Positions 1 through 5,519 are shown, counted from the first letter of the stretch. The stretch: 6,931 nt of DNA from an uncultured Angelakisella sp. (GCA_937914895.1 CALGIL010000077.1:1-6931); one strand, 5' to 3'. Notes: a model not told the origin generated them from the letters alone. Made by a program: numbers and translations.

Positions 1-186
1 GGTCCGGGGGTTTCCCCCGGCGGGTTTTGCCACTTTTGTCCGGACAAAAGTGGAGAAAGGTTGGCTCGGTTACAAAGCATGGCAATAAAAAGAAGCACCC
101 CGTAGGTCAGGGGAATCCGGGGGAACCCCGGCAATCTTTGGTACCTTTCCATTGCTGGAAAGTAACAAGCAAAAACCGGCCCATGC
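1..186. repeat. Multi-hairpin intergenic repeat, copy A
   Basis: This non-coding element is repeated at 226-397 (offset 225 at its left end, 210 at its right end). It is built from consecutive inverted repeats. 4-20 is CCGGGGG-ttt-CCCCCGG. 31-52 is a perfect 22-bp palindrome whose left half is CACTTTTGTCC. 117-131 is CCGGGG-gaa-CCCCGG. 145-162 is CTTTCCA-ttgc-TGGAAAG. Conserved filler such as GGAGAAAGGTTGGCT and GGTTACAAAGC joins them. The copy probably begins before the window, because copy B is preceded by CCTTGG, which would lie upstream of base 1 here. No transposase is present. Open frames through it (for example 27-344 plus and 258-70 minus) carry internally repeated, low-complexity peptides and are not credible genes. 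It could be a MITE-like or REP-like dispersed element; which one cannot be told from one window. Confidence 0.85.
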
Positions 187-225
187 CACGACCGGGGCGG
201 ACAACAGGAAAACTATATCCCTTGG

Positions 226-397
226 GGTCCGGGGGTTTCCCCCGGCGGGTTTTGCCACTTTTGCCCGGACAAAAGTGGAGAAAGGTTGGCTTGGTTACAA
301 AGCGCGGCAATAGAAAGAAGCATCCCGCAGGGCTTCCCCGGTAATCTTTGATTGCTTTCCATTGCTGGAAAGTAATAAACAAAAAGACACGGCCATG
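226..397. repeat. Multi-hairpin intergenic repeat, copy B
   Basis: This is the second copy of the element at 1-186. The left part aligns base for base (GGTCCGGGGG at 1 and at 226). A net 15 bases are missing in the middle relative to copy A, which removes most of the third hairpin, and alignment resumes through AATCTTTG and the hairpin CTTTCCA-ttgc-TGGAAAG at 355-372. Homology fades around the CGGCCATGG/CGGCCCATG sequence near 395. The palindrome at 256-277 differs from copy A by one central base (C264), so the long outer arms are kept. The minus-strand small gene ending at 295 reads into this copy and takes its stop codon from it. About 39 bases of unrelated sequence (187-225) separate the copies. 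Confidence 0.85.
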
Positions 398-558
398 GAA
401 TCCTCACTCCATTTCCGTGCCTTTTTCCGGTTGTACGCCTTGGGGTTTGCGGGCTTTCGCGTCACCGGATTCAACCCGCCCCAGGTGCCGCGCCTCTGCG
501 CCGCCAGCTGCCGCCGCTTTTTCTTCGAAAGCTTTTTAAGCGGTATAAACTTTTCCAT
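295..558 (-). CDS. Small basic protein of unknown function, C-terminus derived from repeat
   Basis: This encodes 87 residues. The first ~55 are rich in Lys and Arg and look like a real protein: MEKFIPLKKLSKKKRRQL, then RGTWGGLNPVTRKP, then NPKAYNRKKARKW. From memory this resembles a family of short uncharacterised proteins in clostridia with an IP-x-KLSKKK start and a WG-x-x-NPVTR-x-P core; I know of no assigned function. The start is well fixed: AAGGAG (minus strand, 570-565) lies six bases before ATG 558, and a TTGACA-17-TACCAT promoter sits upstream. There is no signal peptide or membrane segment. The charge suggests nucleic-acid or ribosome contact, which is inference only. From about residue 56 the frame enters repeat copy B: its tail (FCLLLSSNGK ... 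ASFYC-x-AL, stop) has a near twin encoded in copy A (residues FCLLLSSNGK at 174-145, stop at 70). The native C-terminus is therefore probably replaced or extended by the repeat. Confidence 0.72.
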   Translation of the reverse strand: MEKFIPLKKLSKKKRRQLAAQRRGTWGGLNPVTRKPANPKAYNRKKARKWSEDSMAVSFCLLLSSNGKQSKITGEALRDASFYCRAL

Positions 559-586
559 TTCAGTCTCCTTTCATGGGCTCCGCATC

Positions 587-615
587 ATGGTACCAGATGC
601 CGGGGGTCCTGTCAA
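587..615 (-). promoter_or_regulatory. Promoter for the small basic protein gene
   Basis: Read on the minus strand, TTGACA (615-610) is an exact -35 consensus. After a 17-base spacer comes TACCAT (592-587), a 4/6 match to TATAAT. Transcription would begin near 580, leaving a short leader that contains the AAGGAG site before ATG 558. It lies back to back with the plus-strand promoter at 641-649. Confidence 0.55.
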
Positions 616-640
616 ATGGCTGTGTTTTCCAGCGGAATTG

Positions 641-649
641 TGTTATACT
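641..649 (+). promoter_or_regulatory. Extended -10 promoter for the ArsC/YjbR/DUF523 unit
   Basis: TGTTATACT fits the extended -10 form TGnTATAAT with one mismatch. No convincing -35 box lies 16-18 bases upstream (TGTGTT at 621-626 is weak), which is common for extended -10 promoters. The expected start point near 656 is about 18 bases before the start codon at 674, leaving room for the GGAGGA ribosome binding site at 662-667. Confidence 0.5.
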
Positions 650-673
650 CAAAGCAGAAATGGAGGAATTCGC

Positions 674-1021
674 ATGCTCTTCATTTGTTATTCCAAATGC
701 ACCACCTGCCAAAAGGCCCGGGCGTTCCTGGATGCCAGGGGTGCGGCGTATGACCTGCGCAACATCAAGACCGAAAACCCCACCGAGGCCGAGCTGCGGG
801 CCTGGCACGCAAAAAGCGGCCTGCCGCTGAAGCGCTTTTTTAACACCAGCGGCCTGCAGTACAAGGCCATGGGGCTGTCCAAAAGGCTGTCTTCCATGGG
901 CGAGGACGAGCAGTTTGCCCTGCTGGCCGCCGACGGGATGCTGGTGAAGCGTCCCATTTTGGTGGGCGGCGATTTTGTGCTGGTGGGCTTTCGGGAGGCC
1001 GAGTGGGAGGCGAAGCTGTGA
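674..1021 (+). CDS. ArsC/Spx-family thioredoxin-fold protein
   Basis: This encodes a cytosolic protein of 115 residues, the usual length for the ArsC/Spx/MgsR family. The N-terminus reads MLFICYSKCTTCQKARAFL, a beta strand followed by a redox CXXC (Cys9, Cys12) at the start of the first helix. The family core follows: LPLKRFFNTSG (residues 50-60) and LVKRPILVGGDFVLVGF (90-106), with Arg93 at the position that contacts oxyanion in ArsC and is structurally important in Spx. Start ATG 674 is chosen because GGAGGA (662-667) lies six bases upstream; the open frame continues back to 362 but passes through repeat and promoter sequence. It could be an arsenate reductase or an Spx-like RNA-polymerase-binding redox regulator. 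No arsB, arsR or acr3 gene is nearby, which argues weakly against arsenic resistance. The stop overlaps the next gene's start (GTGA). Confidence 0.9.
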   Translation: MLFICYSKCTTCQKARAFLDARGAAYDLRNIKTENPTEAELRAWHAKSGLPLKRFFNTSGLQYKAMGLSKRLSSMGEDEQFALLAADGMLVKRPILVGGDFVLVGFREAEWEAKL

Positions 1022-1368
1022 CCCGGCGCGAGCTCATCGACTACTGCCTGACCTATCCCGACGCCTACGAGGACTACCCCTTCGACGCCCTTTCCGACGC
1101 GCCGGACGCCTGGGCGGTCCTGCGGCACAAGGGCAGCAAAAAAAGCTTTGCCTTTATTTACCAGCGGGGCGGCCTGTGCGTAAACCTGAAATGCGAGCCC
1201 CTTTTCGCCGACTTTCTGCGCCATGTTTACCCCGGCGTCACCCCGGCCTACCACATGAACAAGGAGCACTGGAACACCGTCCGCCCGGACGAGGTCCCGG
1301 AGGACGCCCTGCACGAGATGATTGACCACAGCCACCGGCTGACAATGCCAAAGGGAACACGGAAATGA
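1018..1368 (+). CDS. MmcQ/YjbR family protein
   Basis: This encodes 116 residues when started at GTG 1018, the typical size of MmcQ/YjbR (DUF419) proteins. GTG 1018 is preferred because GGGAGG (1005-1010) lies seven bases upstream and the protein then begins TRRELIDYCLTYPDAYEDYPF, the usual family N-terminus; the GTG overlaps the TGA of the preceding gene. Family hallmarks visible are the YPDAYEDYPF segment, a central FAFIYQRGGLCVNLKC strand pair and the near-C-terminal GVTPAYHMNKEHWNTV (residues ~78-93). The fold is a small cytosolic alpha/beta double-wing domain seen in DNA-interacting proteins, but the biochemical role is not established. Coupling to an ArsC/Spx-like and a DUF523 gene suggests coexpression only. 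No sign of damage. Confidence 0.9.
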   Translation: MTRRELIDYCLTYPDAYEDYPFDALSDAPDAWAVLRHKGSKKSFAFIYQRGGLCVNLKCEPLFADFLRHVYPGVTPAYHMNKEHWNTVRPDEVPEDALHEMIDHSHRLTMPKGTRK

Positions 1369-1655
1369 AGCTTTTGGTAAGCGCCTGCCTGATGGGCGTA
1401 AGCTGCCGGTATAACACCCTGCCCGCCACAGCGCCCGGCGTTCCGGCGCTGGCGGGGCGCCACGCCCCGATTCCCGTCTGCCCGGAGCAGCTGGGGGGCC
1501 TGCCCACGCCCCGGGAGCCGGCGGAGATTCGGTACGGCAGGATTTACGGCGGGTGTTTTTCCGGCACTTTGACGGATGGAAATGGCATCGCCGCGCTCCT
1601 GGCGGAGAACGGCGTCAGGGTCCTGGGCCAATCGCAGATTGATAAGATCCCGTAA
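1365..1655 (+). CDS. DUF523 family protein with probable internal deletion
   Basis: This encodes 96 residues, whereas DUF523 proteins are usually about 140-160. The N-terminal half is clear: MKLLVSACLMGVSCRY (Cys8, Cys14) and PVCPEQLGGLPTPREPAEI (residues 37-55). The C-terminal end, GRIYGGCFSGTLTDGNGIAALLAENGVRVL (58-87), matches the normal family end (IYDG-x-FSG-x-L ... G-x-x-AALL). Between residues ~55 and ~58 the ~45-50 residues normally present, including the conserved K-x-x-SPSCG segment, are missing in frame. DUF523 includes the thiouracil desulfidase TudS, which binds a [4Fe-4S] cluster through conserved cysteines; I believe one is in the lost SPSCG motif. Asn17 also stands where Asp is usual (CRYDG). 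The product is probably inactive as a desulfidase, or the gene is a decaying remnant. Its ATG overlaps the previous TGA (ATGA), so translation is probably coupled; no strong RBS of its own. Confidence 0.82.
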   Translation: MKLLVSACLMGVSCRYNTLPATAPGVPALAGRHAPIPVCPEQLGGLPTPREPAEIRYGRIYGGCFSGTLTDGNGIAALLAENGVRVLGQSQIDKIP

Positions 1656-1689
1656 AATGCAGGCTTTGGCTCCTTTTGTGACTGTAAAG

Positions 1690-1731
1690 CGCGCACCTTC
1701 CGCCTAAGTGGGCGGCGGGGCGCGTTTTTTT
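1690..1731 (+). terminator. Rho-independent terminator after the DUF523 gene
   Basis: CGCGC (1690-1694) pairs with GCGCG (1720-1724) and CCGCC (1700-1704) pairs with GGCGG (1711-1715) around a short loop; CCT/GGG pairs partly fill the interior. The hairpin is followed at once by a run of seven T (1725-1731). It separates the three-gene unit from the transporter operon. Confidence 0.88.
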
Positions 1732-1847
1732 ATTTGGTATGTTTTGCAAGTTTTTCCTGCATGTTCATTCATTTTATAAAAAACGCTCCTCCCTGCCCCT
1801 CTCTTTTGTGCAAGACAGAGACTTTAACCTGATAACACTTTGGCGTG
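1732..1847. other. Intergenic AT-richer region upstream of the transporter promoter
   Basis: This stretch is clearly less GC-rich than its surroundings. I see no gene and no convincing riboswitch. Short T- and A-runs (for example TTTTATAAAAAA near 1773-1783) could favour DNA bending or activator binding, but nothing specific is recognisable. Confidence 0.5.
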
Positions 1848-1876
1848 TTGCATTTTTCCGGGTGACGCCGTATAAT
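1848..1876 (+). promoter_or_regulatory. Sigma-70/A promoter of the peptide transporter operon
   Basis: The -10 box TATAAT (1871-1876) is an exact consensus, and TTGCAT (1848-1853) lies 17 bases upstream as a moderate -35 box. The start point should be near 1882-1884. An inverted repeat GGCGT (1842-1846) / ACGCC (1865-1869) brackets the -35 box and most of the spacer. A near-palindrome, CAGAATTAAAATCTG (1880-1894), covers the start point. Both could be operator sites, though no regulator gene lies in the window. Confidence 0.75.
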
Positions 1877-1893
1877 ATACAGAATTAAAATCT

Positions 1894-1919
1894 GCCGTGC
1901 GGAGGGGCCCTCCGCCGGC
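1894..1919 (+). promoter_or_regulatory. Leader hairpin in the transporter mRNA
   Basis: GCCG (1894-1897) pairs with CGGC (1916-1919) and GCGGAG (1899-1904) pairs with CTCCGC (1910-1915), with a bulged T1898 and a GGGCC loop. The stem begins about ten bases after the predicted start point and is followed by TTTTATCTC, then by the GGGAGG ribosome binding site (1931-1936). It could be a weak attenuator or a 5' mRNA-stabilising stem. The U-run is short, so full termination is doubtful. Confidence 0.55.
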
Positions 1920-1944
1920 TTTTATCTCATGGGAGGCGTCTTTC

Positions 1945-2886
1945 ATGCGAAGGTATGTTATAAAGCGGATTCTGCTGATGTTTCTGCTGTTGCTGGGCAT
2001 GAGCTTTATTATCTTTGCCAGCCTTTACATCGCCCCCGGCGACCCGGAGACCATGGTGGCCGGCGCAAGCGCCACGGAGGAGGACATTGCCCGGGTCCGG
2101 GTCAGCCTGGGGCTGGATAAGCCCTTTTTGGTGCAGTACTTTACATACCTTAAAAACCTGCTCTCCCTGGATCTGGGCACCTCCTACATTTCCCGCCAGC
2201 CCATCCTGGACGAGATTGCGGTGCGCCTGCCCAACACCCTCAACCTGGCCTTTGCCAGTATGCTCCTGTCCGTTTTGGTGGGCATTCCCACGGGCATCAT
2301 CACGGCCCTTAAAAAGGACACGCTGGTGGATAACGTCCTTACCACCGGGTCCCTCATGGGCATTTCCATCCCCAACTTCTGGCTGGGCACCATGCTCATC
2401 TATGTGTTTTCCGTGGTGCTTAAGGTGCTGCCCACCGGCGGCATGACCCATTTCTTCTGGACGCCCACGGGCCTGAGGCAGGTAATTCTGCCCGCCGTGG
2501 CCCTGTCCACCTCCACCGTTGCCAGCTTTACCCGCATCGGCCGGTCGGCCATGCTGGACGTGCTGCAGTCGGACTACATCCGCACCGCCAAAAGCAAGGG
2601 TCTTAGGCGCGGCACCGTCATTCTGGGCCACGCCCTGCGCAACGCCCTCATCCCCCTGGTCACCCAGTTCGGCACCAGCTTCGGCGGTCTTTTGGGCGGC
2701 GCCATCATTACCGAACAGGTCTTTGTCATCAACGGCATCGGCACCTACCTCATCAACGCCATTACCACCCGCAACTACCCGGTGGTGCAAAGCACGGTGC
2801 TGGTCATCGCCACCATGTTCATCGTCATCAATTTGCTGGTCGATCTGCTCTACTGCGTCATCGACCCGCGGATCAGCTACGAATAG
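1945..2886 (+). CDS. dppB: Peptide-type ABC transporter permease, DppB/OppB family
   Basis: This encodes a 313-residue inner-membrane permease, the normal length for DppB/OppB/GsiC proteins. Start ATG 1945 has GGGAGG eight bases upstream; upstream extension to GTG 1897 would run into the leader hairpin. The N-terminus MRRYVIKRILLMFLLLLG with the first membrane helix (~9-29) and the following ASLYIAPGDP is diagnostic of the B subunit. Further helices fall near 99-121, 134-160, 178-198, 236-262 and 282-305. The cytoplasmic EAA loop is at ~210-236 (DYIRTAKSKGLRRGTVILGH ... RNALIPL), the coupling helix that contacts the ATPases. It pairs with the C permease 15 bases downstream to form the channel. 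Dipeptides or oligopeptides are the default substrate; nickel, glutathione or other solutes cannot be excluded from the permease alone. Confidence 0.95.
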   Translation: MRRYVIKRILLMFLLLLGMSFIIFASLYIAPGDPETMVAGASATEEDIARVRVSLGLDKPFLVQYFTYLKNLLSLDLGTSYISRQPILDEIAVRLPNTLNLAFASMLLSVLVGIPTGIITALKKDTLVDNVLTTGSLMGISIPNFWLGTMLIYVFSVVLKVLPTGGMTHFFWTPTGLRQVILPAVALSTSTVASFTRIGRSAMLDVLQSDYIRTAKSKGLRRGTVILGHALRNALIPLVTQFGTSFGGLLGGAIITEQVFVINGIGTYLINAITTRNYPVVQSTVLVIATMFIVINLLVDLLYCVIDPRISYE

Positions 2887-2901
2887 GGGAGGAAGCAGAC
2901 C

Positions 2902-3822
2902 ATGGAAAAACCCACGGGCAGCCGTCCGCTGCAAACCGCCCTTCGCAAGCTGCTGCAAAACAAGCTGGCCACCCTGTGCTTTGTCCTTTTGATTATAGAG
3001 ATTCTATTGGTGGTCCTGGCCCCGTACATCGCCCCCTTTGACTATGAGGAGCAGAACCCCGCCATTAAGCTGCGCCCCGGCTTTTGGGCCCAGTGGACCG
3101 CCGTCACCGACGAAAGCGACCCCGCCTACGACCCCAGTGAGCTCTATGTCCCCGGGCACCTGCTGGGCACCGACAACTTTGGCCGGGATGTGCTTTCCCG
3201 CCTTTTGTACGGCGGGCGGGTCTCGCTGAAGGTGGGCTTTGTCTCCACCTTTATGGGCCTGGTGGTGGGGGTGGTCTGCGGGCTGCTGGCGGGGTATTAC
3301 AAGCGGCTGGATAACGTCATCATGCGCTTTATGGACCTTCTCTTTACCTTTCCCGGCATTTTGTTGGCCATGCTGATTATCGCCATGCTGGGCGTCAACG
3401 ACTTTAACACCATGCTGGCCATCAGCATCTGGTCCATCCCCTCCTTTGCCCGCATGGTGCGGGGCAAGGTGCTCCAGGTCAAGGAGGAGGACTACATTCT
3501 GGCCACCCGTTCCCTGGGGGCCAGGGATTCCCGGATTCTGCTGGTCCATGTGCTGAAAAACTGCCTGCCCGTCATCATCGTCATCGCCACCATGCGCATG
3601 GCCACCTCCATCATCTCCATCTCCACCCTAAGCTACCTGGGCATGGGGGTCACCCCGCCCAAGCCGGAGTGGGGCGGTATGATTGCCGCGGCCAAGGAAT
3701 ACATGTGGAAGCGGCCCAGCCTCATTTTCATCCCCGGCCTTGCCGTCATGCTGACGGTTATCTGCTTCAATGTCCTGGGCGACAAGCTGCGGGACATTTT
3801 GGACCCCAGTCTGCGGGACTGA
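2902..3822 (+). CDS. dppC: Peptide-type ABC transporter permease, DppC/OppC family
   Basis: This encodes a 306-residue inner-membrane partner of the B permease. ATG 2902 has GGGGAGGA (2886-2893) eight bases upstream, overlapping the previous stop codon. An OppC-type N-terminal segment (residues ~12-47, LQTALRKLLQNKLATLCFVL then APYIAPFDY) leads to an extracytoplasmic stretch and the family motif HLLGTDNFGRDVLSRLLYGG (86-105). Membrane helices follow, with an EAA loop at ~197-223 (EDYILATRSLGARDSRILLV), the motif LSYLGMGVTPPKPEWGGMI (243-261) and the usual C-terminus FNVLGDKLRDILDPSLR. All landmarks are intact. The stretch of about 25 residues before LGTDNFGRD (59-85, Trp, Asp and Pro rich) seems somewhat longer than in E. 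coli DppC. Two hairpins follow the stop codon before the binding-protein gene. Confidence 0.95.
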   Translation: MEKPTGSRPLQTALRKLLQNKLATLCFVLLIIEILLVVLAPYIAPFDYEEQNPAIKLRPGFWAQWTAVTDESDPAYDPSELYVPGHLLGTDNFGRDVLSRLLYGGRVSLKVGFVSTFMGLVVGVVCGLLAGYYKRLDNVIMRFMDLLFTFPGILLAMLIIAMLGVNDFNTMLAISIWSIPSFARMVRGKVLQVKEEDYILATRSLGARDSRILLVHVLKNCLPVIIVIATMRMATSIISISTLSYLGMGVTPPKPEWGGMIAAAKEYMWKRPSLIFIPGLAVMLTVICFNVLGDKLRDILDPSLRD

Positions 3823-3838
3823 TGTTTTTGTATTGTCA

Positions 3839-3856
3839 GCCGGCGGGAAAACCGGC
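3839..3856 (+). promoter_or_regulatory. Intercistronic hairpin 1 before the binding-protein gene
   Basis: GCCGG (3839-3843) pairs with CCGGC (3852-3856) across an eight-base loop (CGGGAAAA). It lies 17 bases after the dppC stop. No U-run follows, so it is not an ordinary terminator. With the next hairpin it could define the 5' end of a stable processed binding-protein mRNA. Confidence 0.5.
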
Positions 3857-3866
3857 GTGCCAATAG

Positions 3867-3895
3867 GCGCCCCTCCCCCCACCGGGGAGAAGCGC
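3867..3895 (+). promoter_or_regulatory. Intercistronic hairpin 2 before the binding-protein gene
   Basis: GCGC (3867-3870) pairs with GCGC (3892-3895), and CTCCCC (3873-3878) pairs with GGGGAG (3884-3889) around the loop CCACC, with a CC/AA interior mismatch. It is a ten-pair GC-rich stem ending 11 bases before the AAAGGAGAGG ribosome binding site of the lipoprotein gene. No U-run follows. Confidence 0.6.
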
Positions 3896-3920
3896 AAACC
3901 ATGACAAAGGAGAGGAACCA

Positions 3921-5519
3921 ATGAATTTCTGGAAGAAGCTTGTCAGCCTTACGCTTGCCTGCGTCCTGGGCCTGGGCCTTTTGGCCGGCTGCGGCAACGG
4001 AACCACCACTCCCCCCGCCGGCGGCAGCGCCGACCCCGGCGCCAACCCCAACGAGGACAAAATGTTCAACGTCGCCCTGACCGCCCCCTTTACCGGCTTT
4101 GACCCCCTGCGCACCAACGACAGTGCCTCTACCTACGTCAACGTGCAGATTTACGAGACACTGTACCGCATCGACCCCGTCACCGGGGAATTCAACTGCC
4201 TGCTGGCCGCCGAGCTCCCCACGTTTTCCGACGACGGCCTGACCGCCACCATCAAGCTGCGCGACAACATCAAGTTCCAGGACGGCACCCCCTTTAACGC
4301 CGAGGCCGTCAAGTACACCTTCGAGCTGATTCAGGACCCCGACTTCGGCTCCGCCCGCGCCTCCATCGTCAGCTCCATCGACAGCATCGAATGCCCCGAC
4401 GACACCACCCTGGTCCTGCACCTGAAGTATGAGGACGGCGTGCTGCTGGCCAAGCTGGCCCACACCAACTCGGCCATCGTCTCCCCCACCGCCCAAAAGG
4501 CCCAGGACCTGATGACCCAGCCCTGCGGCACCGGGCCCTACACCTTCGTCAGCTCCGTCTCCGGCTCCAACGTGGTTTTAACCCGCAACGACAGCTATTG
4601 GGGTGCAAAGCCCGCCATCAAGGACGTGACCATGACCATCATCACCGAGGAATCCACCGCCGTGGCCCGCATGGAGACCGGCGAGGCCGACCTGATGCCC
4701 AACCTGAGCGTAAAGAACATCGACCGCGTAAACGCCATGCAGAATGTGAAGTTCGGCACCTCCGAGGCCGCCCAGATCTACTACCTGGCCGCCCGGGCCG
4801 ACTCCTATGTCAACCCCGTCATGGCTGAAAAGGACTTCCGCACCGCCCTGATGAAGGGCATTGACAAGGAGGGCTATGTCCAGTACATGATGGAGGGCTA
4901 CGCCGACCCCGCCAAGAGCATTATCGGCCCCAAGATTACCGGCTATGACGAATCCGCCACCACCCACAACATCGCCTATGACCCCGACGGCGCCAAGGCC
5001 ATTCTGGACGCCCATCCCGGCTGGGCCGACCAGGAGATTCTCTTCCTGGTGCCCTCTACCTCCGCCTACCAGGATATGGGCGAGTTCTTCCAGTCCAGCC
5101 TTCACGAGGCCGGCTTCCAGAACATCAAGATCGAGAGCATCGACTGGTCCGCCTGGCTGACCGAAAGCAAGGTGGACGGCCGCTTTGACATCACCCTGGC
5201 CGCCTGGTCCAACGTGACCCGCGACGGCTCCGAGCTGATGGAGCCCAACTTCCACTCGGTAAACGGCCAGCGCCGCCTGCGCCTTCTGGCCGCCGACGCC
5301 GCCGCCGTGGACGCCGCCATCGACGCCAGCAAAACCACCACCGACATGGCCGTGCGCACCGAGAATCTGCTGAAGGCCAACGCCCTTCTTCAGGACGAGG
5401 CCTATGTCCAGCCCATTTACCACAGCATCAACATGTTCTGCTACAACACCGCCTACACCGGCGTAACCCGGGACCCCGGCGGCACCTTTTACCTCTGCGA
5501 CATCGGCTACGCGGGCTAA
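3921..5519 (+). CDS. Peptide-type ABC transporter substrate-binding lipoprotein (SBP family 5)
   Basis: This encodes 532 residues, normal for DppA/OppA-type family 5 binding proteins. MNFWKKLVSLTLACVLGLG with lipobox Leu21-Ala-Gly-Cys24 is a lipoprotein signal peptide; Cys24 would be lipidated and the mature protein anchored outside the membrane. A Gly/Thr/Pro-rich linker (25-45) precedes the binding domain. Family landmarks are an LPTFSDDGLTATIKLRDNIK segment (~99-118), FQDGTPFNAEAVKYTF (119-134), GTGPYTF (203-209) and NDSYWG (223-228). The start has AAAGGAGAGG (3906-3915) five bases upstream. Codon use is strongly skewed to GCC, ACC, CCC and GGC, more so than in the permeases, which fits high expression. 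Stem-loops bracket the cistron. It captures substrate for the BC permeases. Peptides are most likely; the specificity cannot be read from sequence, and gsiB-, nikA- or dppA-like roles stay open. Confidence 0.93.
   Translation: MNFWKKLVSLTLACVLGLGLLAGCGNGTTTPPAGGSADPGANPNEDKMFNVALTAPFTGFDPLRTNDSASTYVNVQIYETLYRIDPVTGEFNCLLAAELPTFSDDGLTATIKLRDNIKFQDGTPFNAEAVKYTFELIQDPDFGSARASIVSSIDSIECPDDTTLVLHLKYEDGVLLAKLAHTNSAIVSPTAQKAQDLMTQPCGTGPYTFVSSVSGSNVVLTRNDSYWGAKPAIKDVTMTIITEESTAVARMETGEADLMPNLSVKNIDRVNAMQNVKFGTSEAAQIYYLAARADSYVNPVMAEKDFRTALMKGIDKEGYVQYMMEGYADPAKSIIGPKITGYDESATTHNIAYDPDGAKAILDAHPGWADQEILFLVPSTSAYQDMGEFFQSSLHEAGFQNIKIESIDWSAWLTESKVDGRFDITLAAWSNVTRDGSELMEPNFHSVNGQRRLRLLAADAAAVDAAIDASKTTTDMAVRTENLLKANALLQDEAYVQPIYHSINMFCYNTAYTGVTRDPGGTFYLCDIGYAG

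Noticed and set aside
70..258. Minus-strand open frame through repeat copy A
   Set aside because: It is the copy A equivalent of the repeat-encoded tail of the small gene, with no credible N-terminal domain or RBS.
27..344. Plus-strand open frame of 105 codons across the repeats
   Set aside because: Its peptide is internally duplicated (GQKWRKVG ... TK-x-GN-x-KKHP twice) because it simply translates both repeat copies. It is low-complexity, basic and has no RBS.
1..397. CRISPR array
   Set aside because: There are only two copies, the unit is far too long, the copies have diverged, and no cas genes are visible.
362..673. Long N-terminal extension of the ArsC/Spx-like gene
   Set aside because: It runs through repeat B, the opposite-strand small gene and the promoter. 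ATG 674 has a good RBS and begins exactly at the family N-terminus.
1897..1944. Upstream GTG start for the B permease
   Set aside because: The extra residues would be encoded by the leader hairpin and RBS. ATG 1945 has GGGAGG at proper spacing and gives the family N-terminus.
1656..1944. Riboswitch or leader-peptide attenuator before the transporter
   Set aside because: The predicted start point leaves only about 60 bases of leader with one hairpin. No known aptamer motif or runs of codons for one amino acid were seen.
1927..2958. Long minus-strand open frame of 343 codons opposite dppB
   Set aside because: Its Gly/His/Gln/Asp-rich composition is typical of the antisense of GC-rich third positions. 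There is no RBS and no recognisable domain.
3633..4496. Minus-strand open frame of 287 codons opposite the dppC end and the binding-protein gene
   Set aside because: It is a Gly/Val-rich shadow of strongly biased codons and shows no family features.
4578..5423. Minus-strand open frame of 281 codons opposite the binding-protein gene
   Set aside because: It is very Gly/Val/His-rich, an antisense shadow caused by GCC/ACC/GGC codon bias on the real strand.
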